From the NCBI RefSeq assembly GCF_017744395.1, contig NZ_JAGIBI010000003.1, positions 186,001 through 250,000 of the forward strand: DNA of 64,000 nt, read 5' to 3'. A program made the position numbers and the translations under genes. This stretch comes from Herbaspirillum sp. (GTDB lineage: Bacteria > Pseudomonadota > Gammaproteobacteria > Burkholderiales > Burkholderiaceae_D). The first letter of the stretch is position 1. Each line of letters starts with the position of its first letter. Below the pieces are notes generated by a model. It made no database searches, was not told the DNA's origin, and was given only the letters and a program-made list of their open reading frames with translations. This document shows, piece after piece, positions 22,481-32,346 of this stretch.

Positions 22481-24043
22481 TTATCGCTTGCTGAATTTGA
22501 ACACCGACACCGCCTGCAGCAGCCGCATGGTCTGTTCTTCCAGGCTGGACGCCGCCGCGGCGGCTTGTTCCACCAGCGCCGCGTTTTGCTGGGTGCCGGC
22601 ATCCATCTGCGTCACCGCTTCATGTACCTGGCCGATGCCGGCGCTCTGCTGCAGCGTGGCTTCGCTGATTTCGCCCATGATGCCGCATACGCGCTGCACC
22701 GAATTGACGATTTCGCGCATGGTGTTGCCGGCATCCTCGACCTGGCGGTTGCCGATGGCGACCTTTTCCACGGAGTCGTCGATCAGGTGCTTGATCTCCT
22801 TGGCGGCGCCCGCCGAGCGTTGCGCCAGGCTGCGCACTTCGGACGCCACCACCGCGAAGCCGCGTCCCTGTTCGCCGGCGCGGGCGGCTTCCACCGCCGC
22901 GTTCAGCGCCAGGATGTTGGTCTGGAAGGCGATGCTGTCGATCAGGCCGATGATGTCGACGATCTTCCTGGAAGAGTCGCTGATCTCGTTCATCGTGGCG
23001 CCGGTGCCGGCCACCACGTCGCCGCCCTTGGTCGCGATAGAGGAGGCGGAATCGGCCAATTGGTTGGCCTGCAGCGCGTGCTCGGCGTTTTGCTTCACGG
23101 TCGATGCCAGTTGCTGCATGCTCGACGCGGTTTCCTCGATGCTGGCGGCCTGCGCTTCGGTGCGGCGCGACAGGTCCATGTTGCCGGACGCGATTTCGCG
23201 CGTGGCGACATTGATGCTTTCCACATTGGCGCGCACGTCGCCGATGATGGCCGTGAGGTTGATGTTCATCTGGCGCAGCGCCAGCAGCAAATGGCCCAGT
23301 TCGTCATGCCCGCCGGCGTCGATGCGCGAGGAGAGGTCGCCGCCGGTGATAGCGTGGGTGACGTCGAGCGCCTGGCGCAGCGGCTTGATCAGCGCGCTGT
23401 GCAACGCCAGCCACAGCAGGATGCTGATCAGGCCGGATGCGGCGGCCAATCCGCCGATCCACCAGTGGCCCTGTGTGGCGAAGCTGGTGGCCATCACCGC
23501 CAACTGGATCGCCAGCATGGAGCCCATGCACAGGTTGATGCGGGTGCTCAGGCTGATGCGCGTGAGTTTGGCGAGCCAGCCGGCCAGGCCGGTACGCACC
23601 ACTTCCCCGCGATGCAGGGCGATGCCCTTGGCCTGGCCGCGACGCATCGCGGTGTAGAGCTTTTCGGCGGCCGCCACCGCGGCGCGGTCGGGCTTGGTGC
23701 GCACCGACATGTAGCCGACCACCTGGCCGTTCTCGCGGATCGGCGTGACGTTGGCGCATACCCAATAGTGGTCGCCGTTCTTGCTGCGGTTCTTGACCAG
23801 CCCGGTCCAGGGTATGCCGCCCTTGATGGTGGTCCACAGGTCGGCAAAGGCCTCGCCGGGCATGTCGGGGTGGCGGATGAGGTTTTGCGGCGCGCCCAGC
23901 AATTCCTCTTCATCGAAACCGCTGATTTCGATGAAATAAGGATTGACGTAGGTGATGTTGCCCTTGAGATCGGTCTTTGAAACGATCGCCCTGCCATCGA
24001 CCAGCAGGCGTTCCACGCCGCTGACCGGCATGTTCATGCGCAT
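22481..24043 (-). CDS. Aer-like PAS chemoreceptor (aerotaxis/energy taxis)
   Basis: The 520-residue protein has an N-terminal PAS domain (about residues 15-115) with ISGFDEEELLGAPQNLIRHPDMP and KNGDHYWVCANVTPI, closely matching the FAD-binding PAS of E. coli Aer. Two hydrophobic segments follow (about 170-220), then a HAMP-like region and a long methyl-accepting domain whose hairpin tip is [32 protein letters not shown] (seen in adjoining pieces). It has no periplasmic ligand domain, so it probably senses redox state. The ATG follows AGGGGAGTAAC. It ends without the CheR-tethering pentapeptide. Confidence 0.9.
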   Translation of the reverse strand: MRMNMPVSGVERLLVDGRAIVSKTDLKGNITYVNPYFIEISGFDEEELLGAPQNLIRHPDMPGEAFADLWTTIKGGIPWTGLVKNRSKNGDHYWVCANVTPIRENGQVVGYMSVRTKPDRAAVAAAEKLYTAMRRGQAKGIALHRGEVVRTGLAGWLAKLTRISLSTRINLCMGSMLAIQLAVMATSFATQGHWWIGGLAAASGLISILLWLALHSALIKPLRQALDVTHAITGGDLSSRIDAGGHDELGHLLLALRQMNINLTAIIGDVRANVESINVATREIASGNMDLSRRTEAQAASIEETASSMQQLASTVKQNAEHALQANQLADSASSIATKGGDVVAGTGATMNEISDSSRKIVDIIGLIDSIAFQTNILALNAAVEAARAGEQGRGFAVVASEVRSLAQRSAGAAKEIKHLIDDSVEKVAIGNRQVEDAGNTMREIVNSVQRVCGIMGEISEATLQQSAGIGQVHEAVTQMDAGTQQNAALVEQAAAAASSLEEQTMRLLQAVSVFKFSKR

Positions 24044-24122
24044 CTGTTACTCCCCTGTAGAGAACCCTGACTCCGAATGAAAACCGCCAGGCGGCCGTCA
24101 GGCGCGGGTTGCGCATGCCGGC

Positions 24123-24150
24123 GGCGTCCACATTTCCCGGTGTGGACGCC
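24123..24150. other. Hairpin between membrane-protein gene and Aer-like gene
   Basis: GGCGTCCACA (24123-24132) and TGTGGACGCC (24141-24150) are perfect complements, and a second stem GGCGCC/GGCGCC lies at about 24160-24176. Neither has a T-run on the minus strand. They may end or stabilise the transcript of the upstream membrane-protein gene. Confidence 0.4.
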
Positions 24151-24189
24151 CGAGGCCAAGGCGCCAGGCCAGGCGCCTCGCTAACAGGA

Positions 24190-24993
24190 TTAGTAGGGCT
24201 GGTCTGCCGCCTGTGCCGGGCCGTTGGGCCCGTTCTGGGGTTTTCCGAAGGCTGCAGTGTATGTCGGGTAAAACGAGCAGTACATGATCACCGTCAATAT
24301 TATTGAGATTGGCAGCAGGATGAAGATGACGGCGTTGATGCTGCCGGTCAGCAGGCTGATGGCCAGGCTGACCAGGGTCGGCGCCATGACCGCGATCGCG
24401 ATCCAGGCCAGCGCATACAGCAGGAAGGCGGCGCCGGCGCGGCGCACGGTGAAGAAGCTGTAGAACAGCGCCTTGCCCAGCGGCATTTTCTGCCACATGA
24501 TCAGCGGCGCCGCGTACCAGAACGCCATGGCTGCCGGCACGTACAGCGCGGCCGCGACCAGCATGGCGATGCGCATGCTGCCGGCGGCGTTTTCCAGGTC
24601 CTTGGCGTCCAGCCCGCCGCCCATCATGGCTTGCCAGAAGACGCCGCCATCGGCCAGCGCGGACACGGCGACCACCAGCGTGGCGGCCAGCAGGTACAGC
24701 AGGCCCAGCTTGAGCAGGGTGTTGCGCGCCGGATCGCGGAAACCGACCAGCAGCAGGTTGGGATAGACGCGCTGGCCTTTTTCGATCTGCACGCAGGCTT
24801 GCATGAACGACATCGCAAACACCGGGATCAGGATCAGCGGCAGGATCTGGCCCAGTACCGGGATCAGTCCCAGCGCCAGCATCAGGAACATGTAGGACAG
24901 GAATAGCGTGGACATCTCGGCCGGTTGTTTGCGGAAGAGCGCAAAGCCTTGCTTGACCCAGAGCCAGCCGTCTTTTGCGGGAATTTTTTCCAT
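24190..24993 (-). CDS. BPSS1780-type multi-pass membrane protein, function unknown
   Basis: The 267-residue protein has about six hydrophobic segments. It begins MEKIPAKDGWLWVKQGFALF and keeps the amphipathic WLWVKQGFALFRKQP start seen in a conserved but uncharacterised betaproteobacterial family. It ends with a hydrophilic proline- and glutamine-containing tail. The ATG at 24993 is chosen because the longer frame would overlap thrB. It follows thrB by 20 bases and is probably the last gene of the DUF2782-thrB transcript. No enzymatic motif is visible. Confidence 0.75.
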   Translation of the reverse strand: MEKIPAKDGWLWVKQGFALFRKQPAEMSTLFLSYMFLMLALGLIPVLGQILPLILIPVFAMSFMQACVQIEKGQRVYPNLLLVGFRDPARNTLLKLGLLYLLAATLVVAVSALADGGVFWQAMMGGGLDAKDLENAAGSMRIAMLVAAALYVPAAMAFWYAAPLIMWQKMPLGKALFYSFFTVRRAGAAFLLYALAWIAIAVMAPTLVSLAISLLTGSINAVIFILLPISIILTVIMYCSFYPTYTAAFGKPQNGPNGPAQAADQPY

Positions 24994-25013
24994 ATCGTTC
25001 GCTTGCTTGTCTG

Positions 25014-25991
25014 TCAGGGACGCTGTGCGGGAGCCGGCGACAGCGCCGGCGGCGCTGCTTCGATGCGCAGCCGCAGGATGCGTTCGAAATGCGTGGGATC
25101 GTGCGGCGTGAGCATCTCGGCCGCGCGCGGCATATAGTAGTCGAACAGGCGCGACAGCCAGAAACGCAGCGCGGCCGCGCGCAGCATCGGCTGCCAGGCC
25201 TGGGATTCGGCTTCGGAGAACGGACGCACCGCGCGGTAGGCCGCCAGCATCGCTTCGGTGCGGTCGAGGTCGAGCGCGCCGCTGTCCAGGTCGACGCACC
25301 AGTCGTTGACCGTCACCGCCAGGTCGAACAGCCAGGTGTCGCAGCCGGCGAAGTAGAAGTCGAAGATGCCGGAGAGCTTGTCGCCGGTGAACATCGCATT
25401 GTTACGGAACAGGTCGGCATGCACCGGCCCGCGCGGCAGGGCGCGATAGGCCGCGGTGGCGGCGAAGTCCTTCTGGTATTGCACTTCGTCGGCCAGCAGG
25501 CCTCCCAGCTCGGCCGGCAGGAAGGGCAGCACCGCCGGCGTGGTTTCCAGCCACCAGGCCAGGCCGCGCAGGTTTGGCTGCATGATCTTGAAATCCTTGG
25601 CCGCCAGGTGCATGCGCGCCAGCATGTCGCCCAGCGAGGCGCAGTGCACCGGTTGCGGATCGAGCTGGGATTCGCCTTCCAGCTTGCTGACGATGGCCGC
25701 CGGCTTGCCGTTGAGCAGGTTGACGATGGCGCCGTCGCCGTTAGGCACCGGCGCCGGCACCGGAATGCCGCGCTGGGCCAGGTGGCGCATCAGTTCCAGG
25801 TAGAACGGCAGCTGTTCGATGTGCAGTTTTTCAAACAGGGTCAGCACGTACTCGCCGCGCTCCGTGCCGATGAAGAAGTTGCTGTTCTCGATGCCGGAGG
25901 AAATACCCTTGATCGAGGTGGCCTTGCCGAGCGGGAATTGTTTGATCCAGTCCGAGAGCTGTTCCAGACTGACCGGTGTAAAGACTGCCAT
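25014..25991 (-). CDS. thrB: Homoserine kinase (APH-fold, ThrB)
   Basis: This enzyme phosphorylates homoserine for threonine synthesis. It is the aminoglycoside-phosphotransferase-fold type common in beta- and gammaproteobacteria, 325 residues. It begins [16 protein letters not shown]. The substrate and ATP region is [13 protein letters not shown], the catalytic loop is HADLFRNN (Asp and Asn conserved), and the metal aspartate is in [10 protein letters not shown]. The ATG at 25991 matches the usual start; the longer frame enters the palindromic repeat. It lies between the DUF2782 gene and the membrane protein gene on one strand. Confidence 0.93.
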   Translation of the reverse strand: MAVFTPVSLEQLSDWIKQFPLGKATSIKGISSGIENSNFFIGTERGEYVLTLFEKLHIEQLPFYLELMRHLAQRGIPVPAPVPNGDGAIVNLLNGKPAAIVSKLEGESQLDPQPVHCASLGDMLARMHLAAKDFKIMQPNLRGLAWWLETTPAVLPFLPAELGGLLADEVQYQKDFAATAAYRALPRGPVHADLFRNNAMFTGDKLSGIFDFYFAGCDTWLFDLAVTVNDWCVDLDSGALDLDRTEAMLAAYRAVRPFSEAESQAWQPMLRAAALRFWLSRLFDYYMPRAAEMLTPHDPTHFERILRLRIEAAPPALSPAPAQRP

Positions 25992-26031
25992 GACGAAGAG
26001 AAAGAAGTGGTGCTTTAAAGTCTCGGCGCGT

Positions 26032-26120
26032 CTTCGATACGCCGCCAAAGCGGCTACTCAGTCCGAACGGCTTTTATTGAGACCGTTCGGACTGGGTAGC
26101 GGCAACGCCGCGTATCGAAG
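26032..26120. repeat. Palindromic intergenic repeat, family A, copy 1
   Basis: The outer arms CTTCGATACG (26032-26041) and CGTATCGAAG (26111-26120) pair exactly. The inner arms at 26053-26070 and 26083-26100 (GCTACTCAGTCCGAACGG and its complement) differ by one base. The same outer arms and the GGCTACTCAG...CGAACGG core recur at 43787-43883. It lies between the DUF2782 gene and thrB and could end or protect the transcript. Repeats of this type are widespread in proteobacteria. Confidence 0.85.
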
Positions 26121-26148
26121 GCGCACCGGCTATCGATACAGAAAGTGC

Positions 26149-26589
26149 TTACTTGGCCTTGGTGTCGCCGTCGTCGCTGCCGTCCGGCTTCTTCTTGACG
26201 CCCCAGTCGAACTCGCCGACCTTCCATTGCGCATTGGTCGGCGGGCCGCTCTGGGCATCGCCCGGGGTCGAACTGCCGACGTTCTGGTGGGGACGCAGGT
26301 AATAGGTGCTGGGGCCGGATTTGACTTCGATTTCCTTGGTCTGGCCGTGGTCGCGCTGTTCCTTGATGCTGTTGCCGCTGTTGCGGTTGTCATCGCCGGG
26401 CTTGCGGATGGTCACGGCCGGCGGTTCGCCTTCTTCCAGCTTTTCCAGCTCGGGCGGCGGCGGCGCCGGCTGGGCGGAAGGCGCCTGTTGCGGCTGCTGC
26501 GCCACGGCCAGCGGGGCTGCCAGGCCGGCGGCGGCGCACAGCAGGGCGGCAGCCAGGGACTCTTTGGACCAGACGTTGGTTGGTTTCAT
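26149..26589 (-). CDS. Exported DUF2782-type protein
   Basis: The 146-residue protein has an N-terminal signal peptide (ALLCAAAGLAAPLAVAQQ). A proline- and glutamine-rich linker and a short conserved core follow: IKEQRDHGQTKEIEVKSG then STYYLRPHQ, which matches the DUF2782 pattern of a small beta-rich periplasmic domain. The C-terminus is charged. In related betaproteobacteria such genes lie between polA and thrB, as here. Function is unknown. It probably leads the thrB transcript. Confidence 0.75.
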   Translation of the reverse strand: MKPTNVWSKESLAAALLCAAAGLAAPLAVAQQPQQAPSAQPAPPPPELEKLEEGEPPAVTIRKPGDDNRNSGNSIKEQRDHGQTKEIEVKSGPSTYYLRPHQNVGSSTPGDAQSGPPTNAQWKVGEFDWGVKKKPDGSDDGDTKAK

Positions 26590-26697
26590 GATCTTTTGAA
26601 AAGAAGTGGTGTTGTTTTAAGCCATTGTAGCAAACCATCGTTCCGGGCCCGCCGGGTTTCAATGCGGAAATGGCCTTTGTTGCAACACCCGGCATGA

Positions 26698-26728
26698 AAA
26701 AGCTCGCGGCTTGCGGTCGCGGGCTTTT
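26698..26728 (-). terminator. Terminator of the LOG-family gene
   Basis: AAAAGCTCGCG (26698-26708) and CGCGGGCTTTT (26718-26728) pair with one mismatch. On the minus strand the hairpin stands about 30 bases after the LOG stop and is followed by a run of T. The right side also ends in T on the plus strand, so it may work in both directions. Confidence 0.75.
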
Positions 26729-26756
26729 GAGACGGATCGTCGGGCGTTTCCGGGGA

Positions 26757-27503
26757 TTACAGGAACATGCCGCTTTGCCGCTCGGTTTCGACGTGGGTCG
26801 CGGCCGGCTCCTCCCGCTCCGCATAGAATTTCTGGATGGCGGAGACCACGTCGGCCGGCTCGTCGATGACCTGCAGCAGGTTCAGGTCCTTGGGCGAGAT
26901 CATGCCGTCGTCGATCAGGCGCGTCTTGATCCAGTCGATCAGGCCGGCCCAGAACTGGCTGCCCACCAGGATCACCGGCATCAGGCGCGATTTGCCGGTC
27001 TGCATCAGCGTCAGCGCCTCGGTCAGCTCGTCGAGCGTGCCGAAGCCGCCCGGCAGCACCACGTAAGCGTCGGCATACTTGACGAAGGCCACCTTGCGCG
27101 CGAAGAAGTGGCGGAACGACAGCGAGATGTCCTGCCAGTCATTGCCGTGCTGTTCGTGCGGCAATTCGATGTTCAGGCCCACCGAGGGCGAGGCGCCGTC
27201 GTAGGCTCCTTTGTTGGCCGCTTCCATGATGCCGGGGCCGCCGCCGGAGATCACCGCATAGCCGGCGTCGGACAGGCGGCGCGCGATGTCGATGCACAGC
27301 GCGTAGTGCGGATCGTCGGGCCTGGTGCGGGCGGAACCGAAGATGGAAACGGCGGGACGCAGCTCCGACAGGCGTTCGGTCGATTCGATGAATTCTGCCA
27401 TAATCGTGAGTACATGCCACGACTCGCGCGCCTTCTTGGCCGTGGCGCGCTCGATGTCGTTCACTTCCCGCAGGCGCGGTACTTTTTTTCCTCTTTGTTC
27501 CAT
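26757..27503 (-). CDS. LOG-family protein (TIGR00730; cytokinin riboside monophosphate phosphoribohydrolase-like)
   Basis: The 248-residue Rossmann-fold protein shows both family motifs: GGGPGIMEAANKGA near residue 88 and PGGFGTLDELTEAL near residue 152. The GGxGTxxE motif carries the catalytic glutamate and Arg/Glu pair of nucleotide N-glycosidases. Plant and some bacterial LOG proteins release free cytokinins or adenine from the nucleotide; the longer bacterial type seen here may have a housekeeping role in nucleotide turnover. The start codon at 27503 directly abuts the divergent polA start (CATATG). An internal Met (MAEFIEST) is a weaker alternative. Confidence 0.87.
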   Translation of the reverse strand: MEQRGKKVPRLREVNDIERATAKKARESWHVLTIMAEFIESTERLSELRPAVSIFGSARTRPDDPHYALCIDIARRLSDAGYAVISGGGPGIMEAANKGAYDGASPSVGLNIELPHEQHGNDWQDISLSFRHFFARKVAFVKYADAYVVLPGGFGTLDELTEALTLMQTGKSRLMPVILVGSQFWAGLIDWIKTRLIDDGMISPKDLNLLQVIDEPADVVSAIQKFYAEREEPAATHVETERQSGMFL

Positions 27504-30266
27504 ATGCAAAAAACCTTGTTGTTAGTTGATGGTTCCAGTTACCTGTATCGCGCATTCCATGCACTGCCCGATATGCGTAACGCGGAAGGCGCGCCCACCG
27601 GTGCGCTGTACGGCATCATCAATATGCTGCGCCGACTGCGTAACGATTATCCCGCAAGTTACGTCGCCTGTGTGTTCGACGCCAAGGGCAAGACCTTCCG
27701 CGACGACCTCTATCCCGACTACAAGGCCACCCGCAAATCGATGCCGGAAGACCTGGCCTTGCAGATCGAACCGATCCACGCCGCCGTGCGCGCGCTGGGC
27801 TGGCCGATCCTGATGGTCGAAGGCATCGAGGCCGACGACGTGATCGGCACGCTGTCGGTGCAGGCCACCGCGGCCGGGCTGGACACCATCGTCTCCACCG
27901 GCGACAAGGATATGGCGCAACTGGTCAACGAGCATGTCACGCTGGTCAATACGATGAGCAACGAGACGCTCGACATCGCCGGCGTGACCGAAAAGTTCGG
28001 CGTGCCGCCGGAGCGCATCGTGGATTACCTCAGCCTCATCGGCGACACCGTCGACAACGTGCCCGGCGTCGAGAAATGCGGACCGAAGACCGCGGTCAAA
28101 TGGCTCACCGCTTATGGTTCGTTGGACGGCGTGATGGCCAATGCCGACAAGATCACCGGCGTGGTCGGCGACAACCTGCGTAAAGCCTTGGACTGGCTGC
28201 CGCAGGGAAGAGTTCTGGTGACCGTGAAGACCGACTGCGATTTGTCGGCGCACATGGTGTCGATCCTGGAATCGCTGACCATGGCGCCGCAGGACAAGGC
28301 CGCGCTGAAAGAGATCTTCACACGCTACAACTTCCGCACCTGGCTGCGCGAGATCAGCGAAGACAACGGCTCGGGCGCCACGCAGGCCGCCGCCGCGCCT
28401 GCCGCCGGCGCACCGGCGGCCGACGGCCCGGCGCAAAGCGGCCTGTTCGCGCCGGCCGCGCCCGTCGAGTACGAGACGGTGCTGACCGACGAGCAACTGG
28501 ATAAGTGGATCGCCGCCATCGGCGCCGCCGAACTGACCGCCGTCGATACCGAAACCACCTCGCTGGAGGCGATGCAGGCGACGCTGGTGGGCATCTCGCT
28601 GTGCTGCGAGCCGGGCCGCGCCGCCTATATCCCGGTCGGCCACAACTATCAGGACGCGCCGCCGCAACTGGCGCGCGAGCACGTGCTGGCGAAGCTCAAG
28701 CCTTGGCTGGAAGACGCCGCCAGGCCCAAGCTCGGCCAGCACCTGAAGTACGACAGCCACATCTTCGCCAACTACGGCATCCAGCTCGCCGGCATCCGGC
28801 ACGACACGCTGCTGGAGTCCTACGTGTTCGAGTCGCACCGCACGCATGACATGGACAGCCTGGCCGCGCGCCATCTCGACCGCAAGACCATCACCTACGC
28901 CGAGGTGTGCGGCAAGGGCGCCTCGCAGATCGGCTTCAACGAAGTCGCGCTCGACCGCGCCACCGCCTATGCCGCCGAAGACGCCGACGTCACGCTGGCC
29001 CTGCACCGCGCGATGTGGCCGCAGATCGAGCACGACCCCAAGCTGCGCTTCATCTACGAGAAGATCGAAGTGCCGACCTCGGTGGTGCTGCAAAAGATAG
29101 AGCGCAACGGCGTGCTGATCGACAGCGACCTGCTGGCGCAGCAGTCGCACGAGCTTGGCCGCCGCATGCTGGAGATCGAGCAGCAGGCCTACGACCTGGC
29201 CGGCCAGCCGTTCAACCTGAACTCGCCCAAGCAGCTCGGCGAGATTCTGTTCGGCAAGCTGGAGCTGCCGGTGGTGAAGAAGACCGCCTCCGGCGCGCCG
29301 TCCACCGACGAGGAAGTGCTGCAGAAGCTGGCCGAGGATTACCCGCTGCCCAAGGTGCTGCTGGACTATCGCGGCCTGGCCAAGCTGAAGTCGACCTATA
29401 CCGACAAGCTGCCCAAGATGGTCAACCCAAGCACCGGCCGCGTGCACACCAACTACGCGCAGGCGGTGGCGGTGACCGGCCGCCTGGCCTCCAACGATCC
29501 CAACCTGCAGAACATCCCGATCCGCACCGCCGAAGGCCGCCGCATCCGCGAGGCCTTCGTGGCGCCGGAGGGCAGCGTGATCGTCTCGGCCGACTATTCG
29601 CAGATCGAACTGCGTATCATGGCGCACATCTCCGAAGACGAGAACATGCTCAAGGCCTTCGCTGAAGGAGAGGACATCCATCGCGCCACCGCAGCGGAGA
29701 TCTTCGGCATTCCCCCGGCCGAGGTCGGATCCGAGCAGCGCCGCTACGCCAAGGTGATCAACTTCGGCCTGATCTACGGCATGAGCGCCTTCGGCTTGGC
29801 CGGCAACCTCGGCATCGAACGCTCGGCCGCGCAGATGTATATCGACAAGTACTTCCAGCGCTTCTCCGGAGTGAAGCGCTACATGGACGAGACGCGCCTG
29901 CAGGCCAAGGCGCGCGGCTACGTCGAAACCGTGTTCGGCCGCCGCCTGTGGCTGCCCGAGATCAATTCCCCCAACGGCCCGCGCCGCCAGGGCGCCGAAC
30001 GGGCCGCGATCAACGCGCCGATGCAAGGCACCGCCGCCGACCTGATCAAGCTGGCGATGATCGCCGTGCAAGGCTGGCTGGAGTCGGAACAGCTGGCCAC
30101 GCGCATGATCATGCAGGTGCATGATGAACTGGTGCTGGAAGTTCCGCAGCAGGAACTGGACCGGGTGCGTGAAAAGCTGCCGGAACTGATGAAAAATGTT
30201 GCGGAACTGAAAGTTCCCTTGCTTGCCGAGGTAGGAATCGGTAAGAATTGGGACGAGGCGCATTAA
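27504..30266 (+). CDS. polA: DNA polymerase I
   Basis: The 920-residue enzyme fills gaps and removes RNA primers. The N-terminal 5' nuclease begins LLLVDGSSYLYRAFHAL, with ACVFDAKGKTFRDDLYPDYK and GDTVDNVPGV. The 3'-5' exonuclease is intact, with VDTETTSLE near residue 346 and YAAEDADVTL. The polymerase domain has motif A SADYSQIELR (about 697), motif B RYAKVINFGLIYGM (about 748) and motif C QVHDELVLEVP (about 871). The ATG at 27504 is the usual start (MQKTLLLVDGSS), although no clear Shine-Dalgarno precedes it and it abuts the divergent LOG start. Confidence 0.98.
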   Translation: MQKTLLLVDGSSYLYRAFHALPDMRNAEGAPTGALYGIINMLRRLRNDYPASYVACVFDAKGKTFRDDLYPDYKATRKSMPEDLALQIEPIHAAVRALGWPILMVEGIEADDVIGTLSVQATAAGLDTIVSTGDKDMAQLVNEHVTLVNTMSNETLDIAGVTEKFGVPPERIVDYLSLIGDTVDNVPGVEKCGPKTAVKWLTAYGSLDGVMANADKITGVVGDNLRKALDWLPQGRVLVTVKTDCDLSAHMVSILESLTMAPQDKAALKEIFTRYNFRTWLREISEDNGSGATQAAAAPAAGAPAADGPAQSGLFAPAAPVEYETVLTDEQLDKWIAAIGAAELTAVDTETTSLEAMQATLVGISLCCEPGRAAYIPVGHNYQDAPPQLAREHVLAKLKPWLEDAARPKLGQHLKYDSHIFANYGIQLAGIRHDTLLESYVFESHRTHDMDSLAARHLDRKTITYAEVCGKGASQIGFNEVALDRATAYAAEDADVTLALHRAMWPQIEHDPKLRFIYEKIEVPTSVVLQKIERNGVLIDSDLLAQQSHELGRRMLEIEQQAYDLAGQPFNLNSPKQLGEILFGKLELPVVKKTASGAPSTDEEVLQKLAEDYPLPKVLLDYRGLAKLKSTYTDKLPKMVNPSTGRVHTNYAQAVAVTGRLASNDPNLQNIPIRTAEGRRIREAFVAPEGSVIVSADYSQIELRIMAHISEDENMLKAFAEGEDIHRATAAEIFGIPPAEVGSEQRRYAKVINFGLIYGMSAFGLAGNLGIERSAAQMYIDKYFQRFSGVKRYMDETRLQAKARGYVETVFGRRLWLPEINSPNGPRRQGAERAAINAPMQGTAADLIKLAMIAVQGWLESEQLATRMIMQVHDELVLEVPQQELDRVREKLPELMKNVAELKVPLLAEVGIGKNWDEAH

Positions 30267-30576
30267 TTTCCACCTGGCACAAGTTACGTAACAAAAAAGA
30301 TGTCATTTGGATAAGTCGCAGTCGCGCCGTACACCAAGAACAATAAGAATCAGGAACAAGCCGCCGCCACCGCCGCAACAAGCACAAGACGGGGCGTACG
30401 GACAGAGGGACGGCCGGATGGCATCCGGCCACTGGGAAGAGGCTGCGGCGAAGGCGCCGGCAGGGGAGAAGGATTCATCGGGGCAGGCCTGCGCGCAGGG
30501 ACGGCGCGCGGCGCGTGCCGTTATTCCCCGGCTTTTCGCTCCATGCCTCCGGTCATGACACTAGGAGGAGACAGAC
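30267..30576. other. Intergenic region between polA and chemoreceptor gene
   Basis: These 310 bases hold no credible gene. A 12-base palindrome CCTGCGCGCAGG lies at 30488-30499. A hairpin from ACGGC (30501-30505) to GCCGT (30517-30521), followed by TTATT, may terminate polA weakly. No recognisable flagellar sigma-28 promoter was found for the chemoreceptor. Confidence 0.5.
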
Positions 30577-32256
30577 GTGAAGAAGTCAGGGATCAAAGTA
30601 GGCACGCGCCTGGGGCTTGGGTTTGCGTGGGTGGTGCTGCTGCTGGTGATGGTGACCGCGTTCGGCATCTACAACATGCACCAGGTGCAGGCGCGCTTCA
30701 CCAACGTGGTCGAGGTGAAGAATCCGGAAAGTTCGCTGGTCAAGGACATGATGGACACCGTGGCCGAGCGCTCCATCTCGCTGCGCAACCTGATGTTGCC
30801 GGCCGCGCCCGAGGATACCGACATCGAGGCGCAATACATCGATGCCCAGACCCTCAAGTACAAGATGTCGGCGCAGAAGCTGCAGCAGCTGTTCGACGAG
30901 TCGCCCGGCACCACCGACGAGGAAAAGGCGGCGCTGCCAAAAATCAAGGCGCAGTCCGACAACGCCGAAAAGTTGATCGTCCAGGCGGTGGAATTCGGCC
31001 AGCGCCGCGAAGCCTATGAACTGGCGCAGTTCCTGAAGGAGCAATACCTGCCGGTGCAGAAGGCCTGGCAGGTCGAACTGAAGGCGCTCGCCGTGCTGGA
31101 AGACAAGCTCAACAAGGAAGCCGCCGCCTCCAGCGCCGCCGCCTATGCCCAGGCGCGCCTGCTGATGCTGATCACCAGCGCCATCGGCGTGGTGACCGCG
31201 ATCCTGGCCGCGGTCTGGCTGACCCGTCACCTGCTGCACAAGCTGGGCGGCGAACCCGATTACGCTGTGAAGATCGCCGGCCAGATCGCCGAGGGCGACC
31301 TGGCGGTGAGCATCAATACCCGTCCGGGCGATACCGACAGCCTGATGGTGGCCATGCGCGCCATGCGCGACAAGCTGGCGGCCATCGTGGCCGAGGTGCG
31401 CAACGGTTCCGAGACCATCACCACCGCTTCGTCGGAAATCGCGCGCGGCAACCTCGACCTGTCTTCGCGCACCGAGCAGCAGGCGGGCGCCCTGGAAGAG
31501 ACCGCCTCTTCGATGGAGCAGCTCAATTCCACCGTCAAGCAGAACGCCGAGAACGCGCACCAGGCCAACGACCTGGCCCTGGCGGCATCCGACGTGGCGG
31601 TGCAGGGCGGCTCCATCGTGTCGCAGGTGGTGGAGACCATGCAGTCGATCAATGCCTCTTCGCAAAAGGTGGCCGACATCGTCAGCGTGATCGACGGCAT
31701 CGCGTTCCAGACCAACATCCTGGCGCTCAATGCCGCCGTCGAAGCGGCGCGCGCCGGCGAGCAGGGCCGCGGCTTCGCGGTGGTGGCTTCCGAAGTGCGC
31801 TCGCTGGCGCAGCGTTCGGCCGCGGCGGCCAAGGAGATCAAGGTATTGATCGGCGACTCGGTGGGCAAGGTCGAGAACGGCAGCAAGCTGGTCGAACAGG
31901 CCGGCAGCACCATGAACGATATCGTCGCCAGCATCAAGCGCGTGACCGAAGTGATGACCGAGATCACTCACGCCAACAGCGAACAGAGCAGCGGCATCGA
32001 ACAGGTCAACGAGGCCATCATCCAGATCGACGACATGACCCAGCAGAATGCGGCGCTGGTGGAGCAGGCGGCAGCCGCCGCACGTTCGCTGCAGGAGCAG
32101 GCTTCCGGCCTGCAGCAGCTGGTCAGCGTGTTCCGCCTGGATGCCGGCCAGGGTCTTGCGGCGCCAAGCTATGACGGCGGCGAGCGCATCATCGACGTCA
32201 CGCCGGCGGCGCCGGAGCTGCCGGCCGGCGGCAAGGTGCTGGCGGTGCAGGCCTGA
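30577..32256 (+). CDS. Methyl-accepting chemotaxis protein with periplasmic four-helix sensor
   Basis: The 559-residue receptor has a first membrane segment (about residues 12-32). A periplasmic helical domain of roughly 155 residues resembles the four-helix-bundle type, with [14 protein letters not shown] second membrane segment follows (about 190-212), then a HAMP region and the cytoplasmic signalling domain with hairpin tip [20 protein letters not shown]. The GTG at 30577 is preceded by AGGAGGAGACAG, a near-ideal ribosome site. It likely senses a small exported metabolite; the ligand is not evident. No CheR pentapeptide ends the protein. Confidence 0.92.
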   Translation: MKKSGIKVGTRLGLGFAWVVLLLVMVTAFGIYNMHQVQARFTNVVEVKNPESSLVKDMMDTVAERSISLRNLMLPAAPEDTDIEAQYIDAQTLKYKMSAQKLQQLFDESPGTTDEEKAALPKIKAQSDNAEKLIVQAVEFGQRREAYELAQFLKEQYLPVQKAWQVELKALAVLEDKLNKEAAASSAAAYAQARLLMLITSAIGVVTAILAAVWLTRHLLHKLGGEPDYAVKIAGQIAEGDLAVSINTRPGDTDSLMVAMRAMRDKLAAIVAEVRNGSETITTASSEIARGNLDLSSRTEQQAGALEETASSMEQLNSTVKQNAENAHQANDLALAASDVAVQGGSIVSQVVETMQSINASSQKVADIVSVIDGIAFQTNILALNAAVEAARAGEQGRGFAVVASEVRSLAQRSAAAAKEIKVLIGDSVGKVENGSKLVEQAGSTMNDIVASIKRVTEVMTEITHANSEQSSGIEQVNEAIIQIDDMTQQNAALVEQAAAAARSLQEQASGLQQLVSVFRLDAGQGLAAPSYDGGERIIDVTPAAPELPAGGKVLAVQA

Positions 32257-32346
32257 CGAGTTGGCGCCGCCGGGCTGCACGAAAGGCCGTTTGCGGGTAG
32301 TATCCGGCGGGAACAGGCTTTATCGATTCCAACCACGGAGAACCCG

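Noticed and set aside
27522..30263. 913-codon open frame antisense to polA
   Set aside because: Same mirror effect over a gene with all polymerase motifs.
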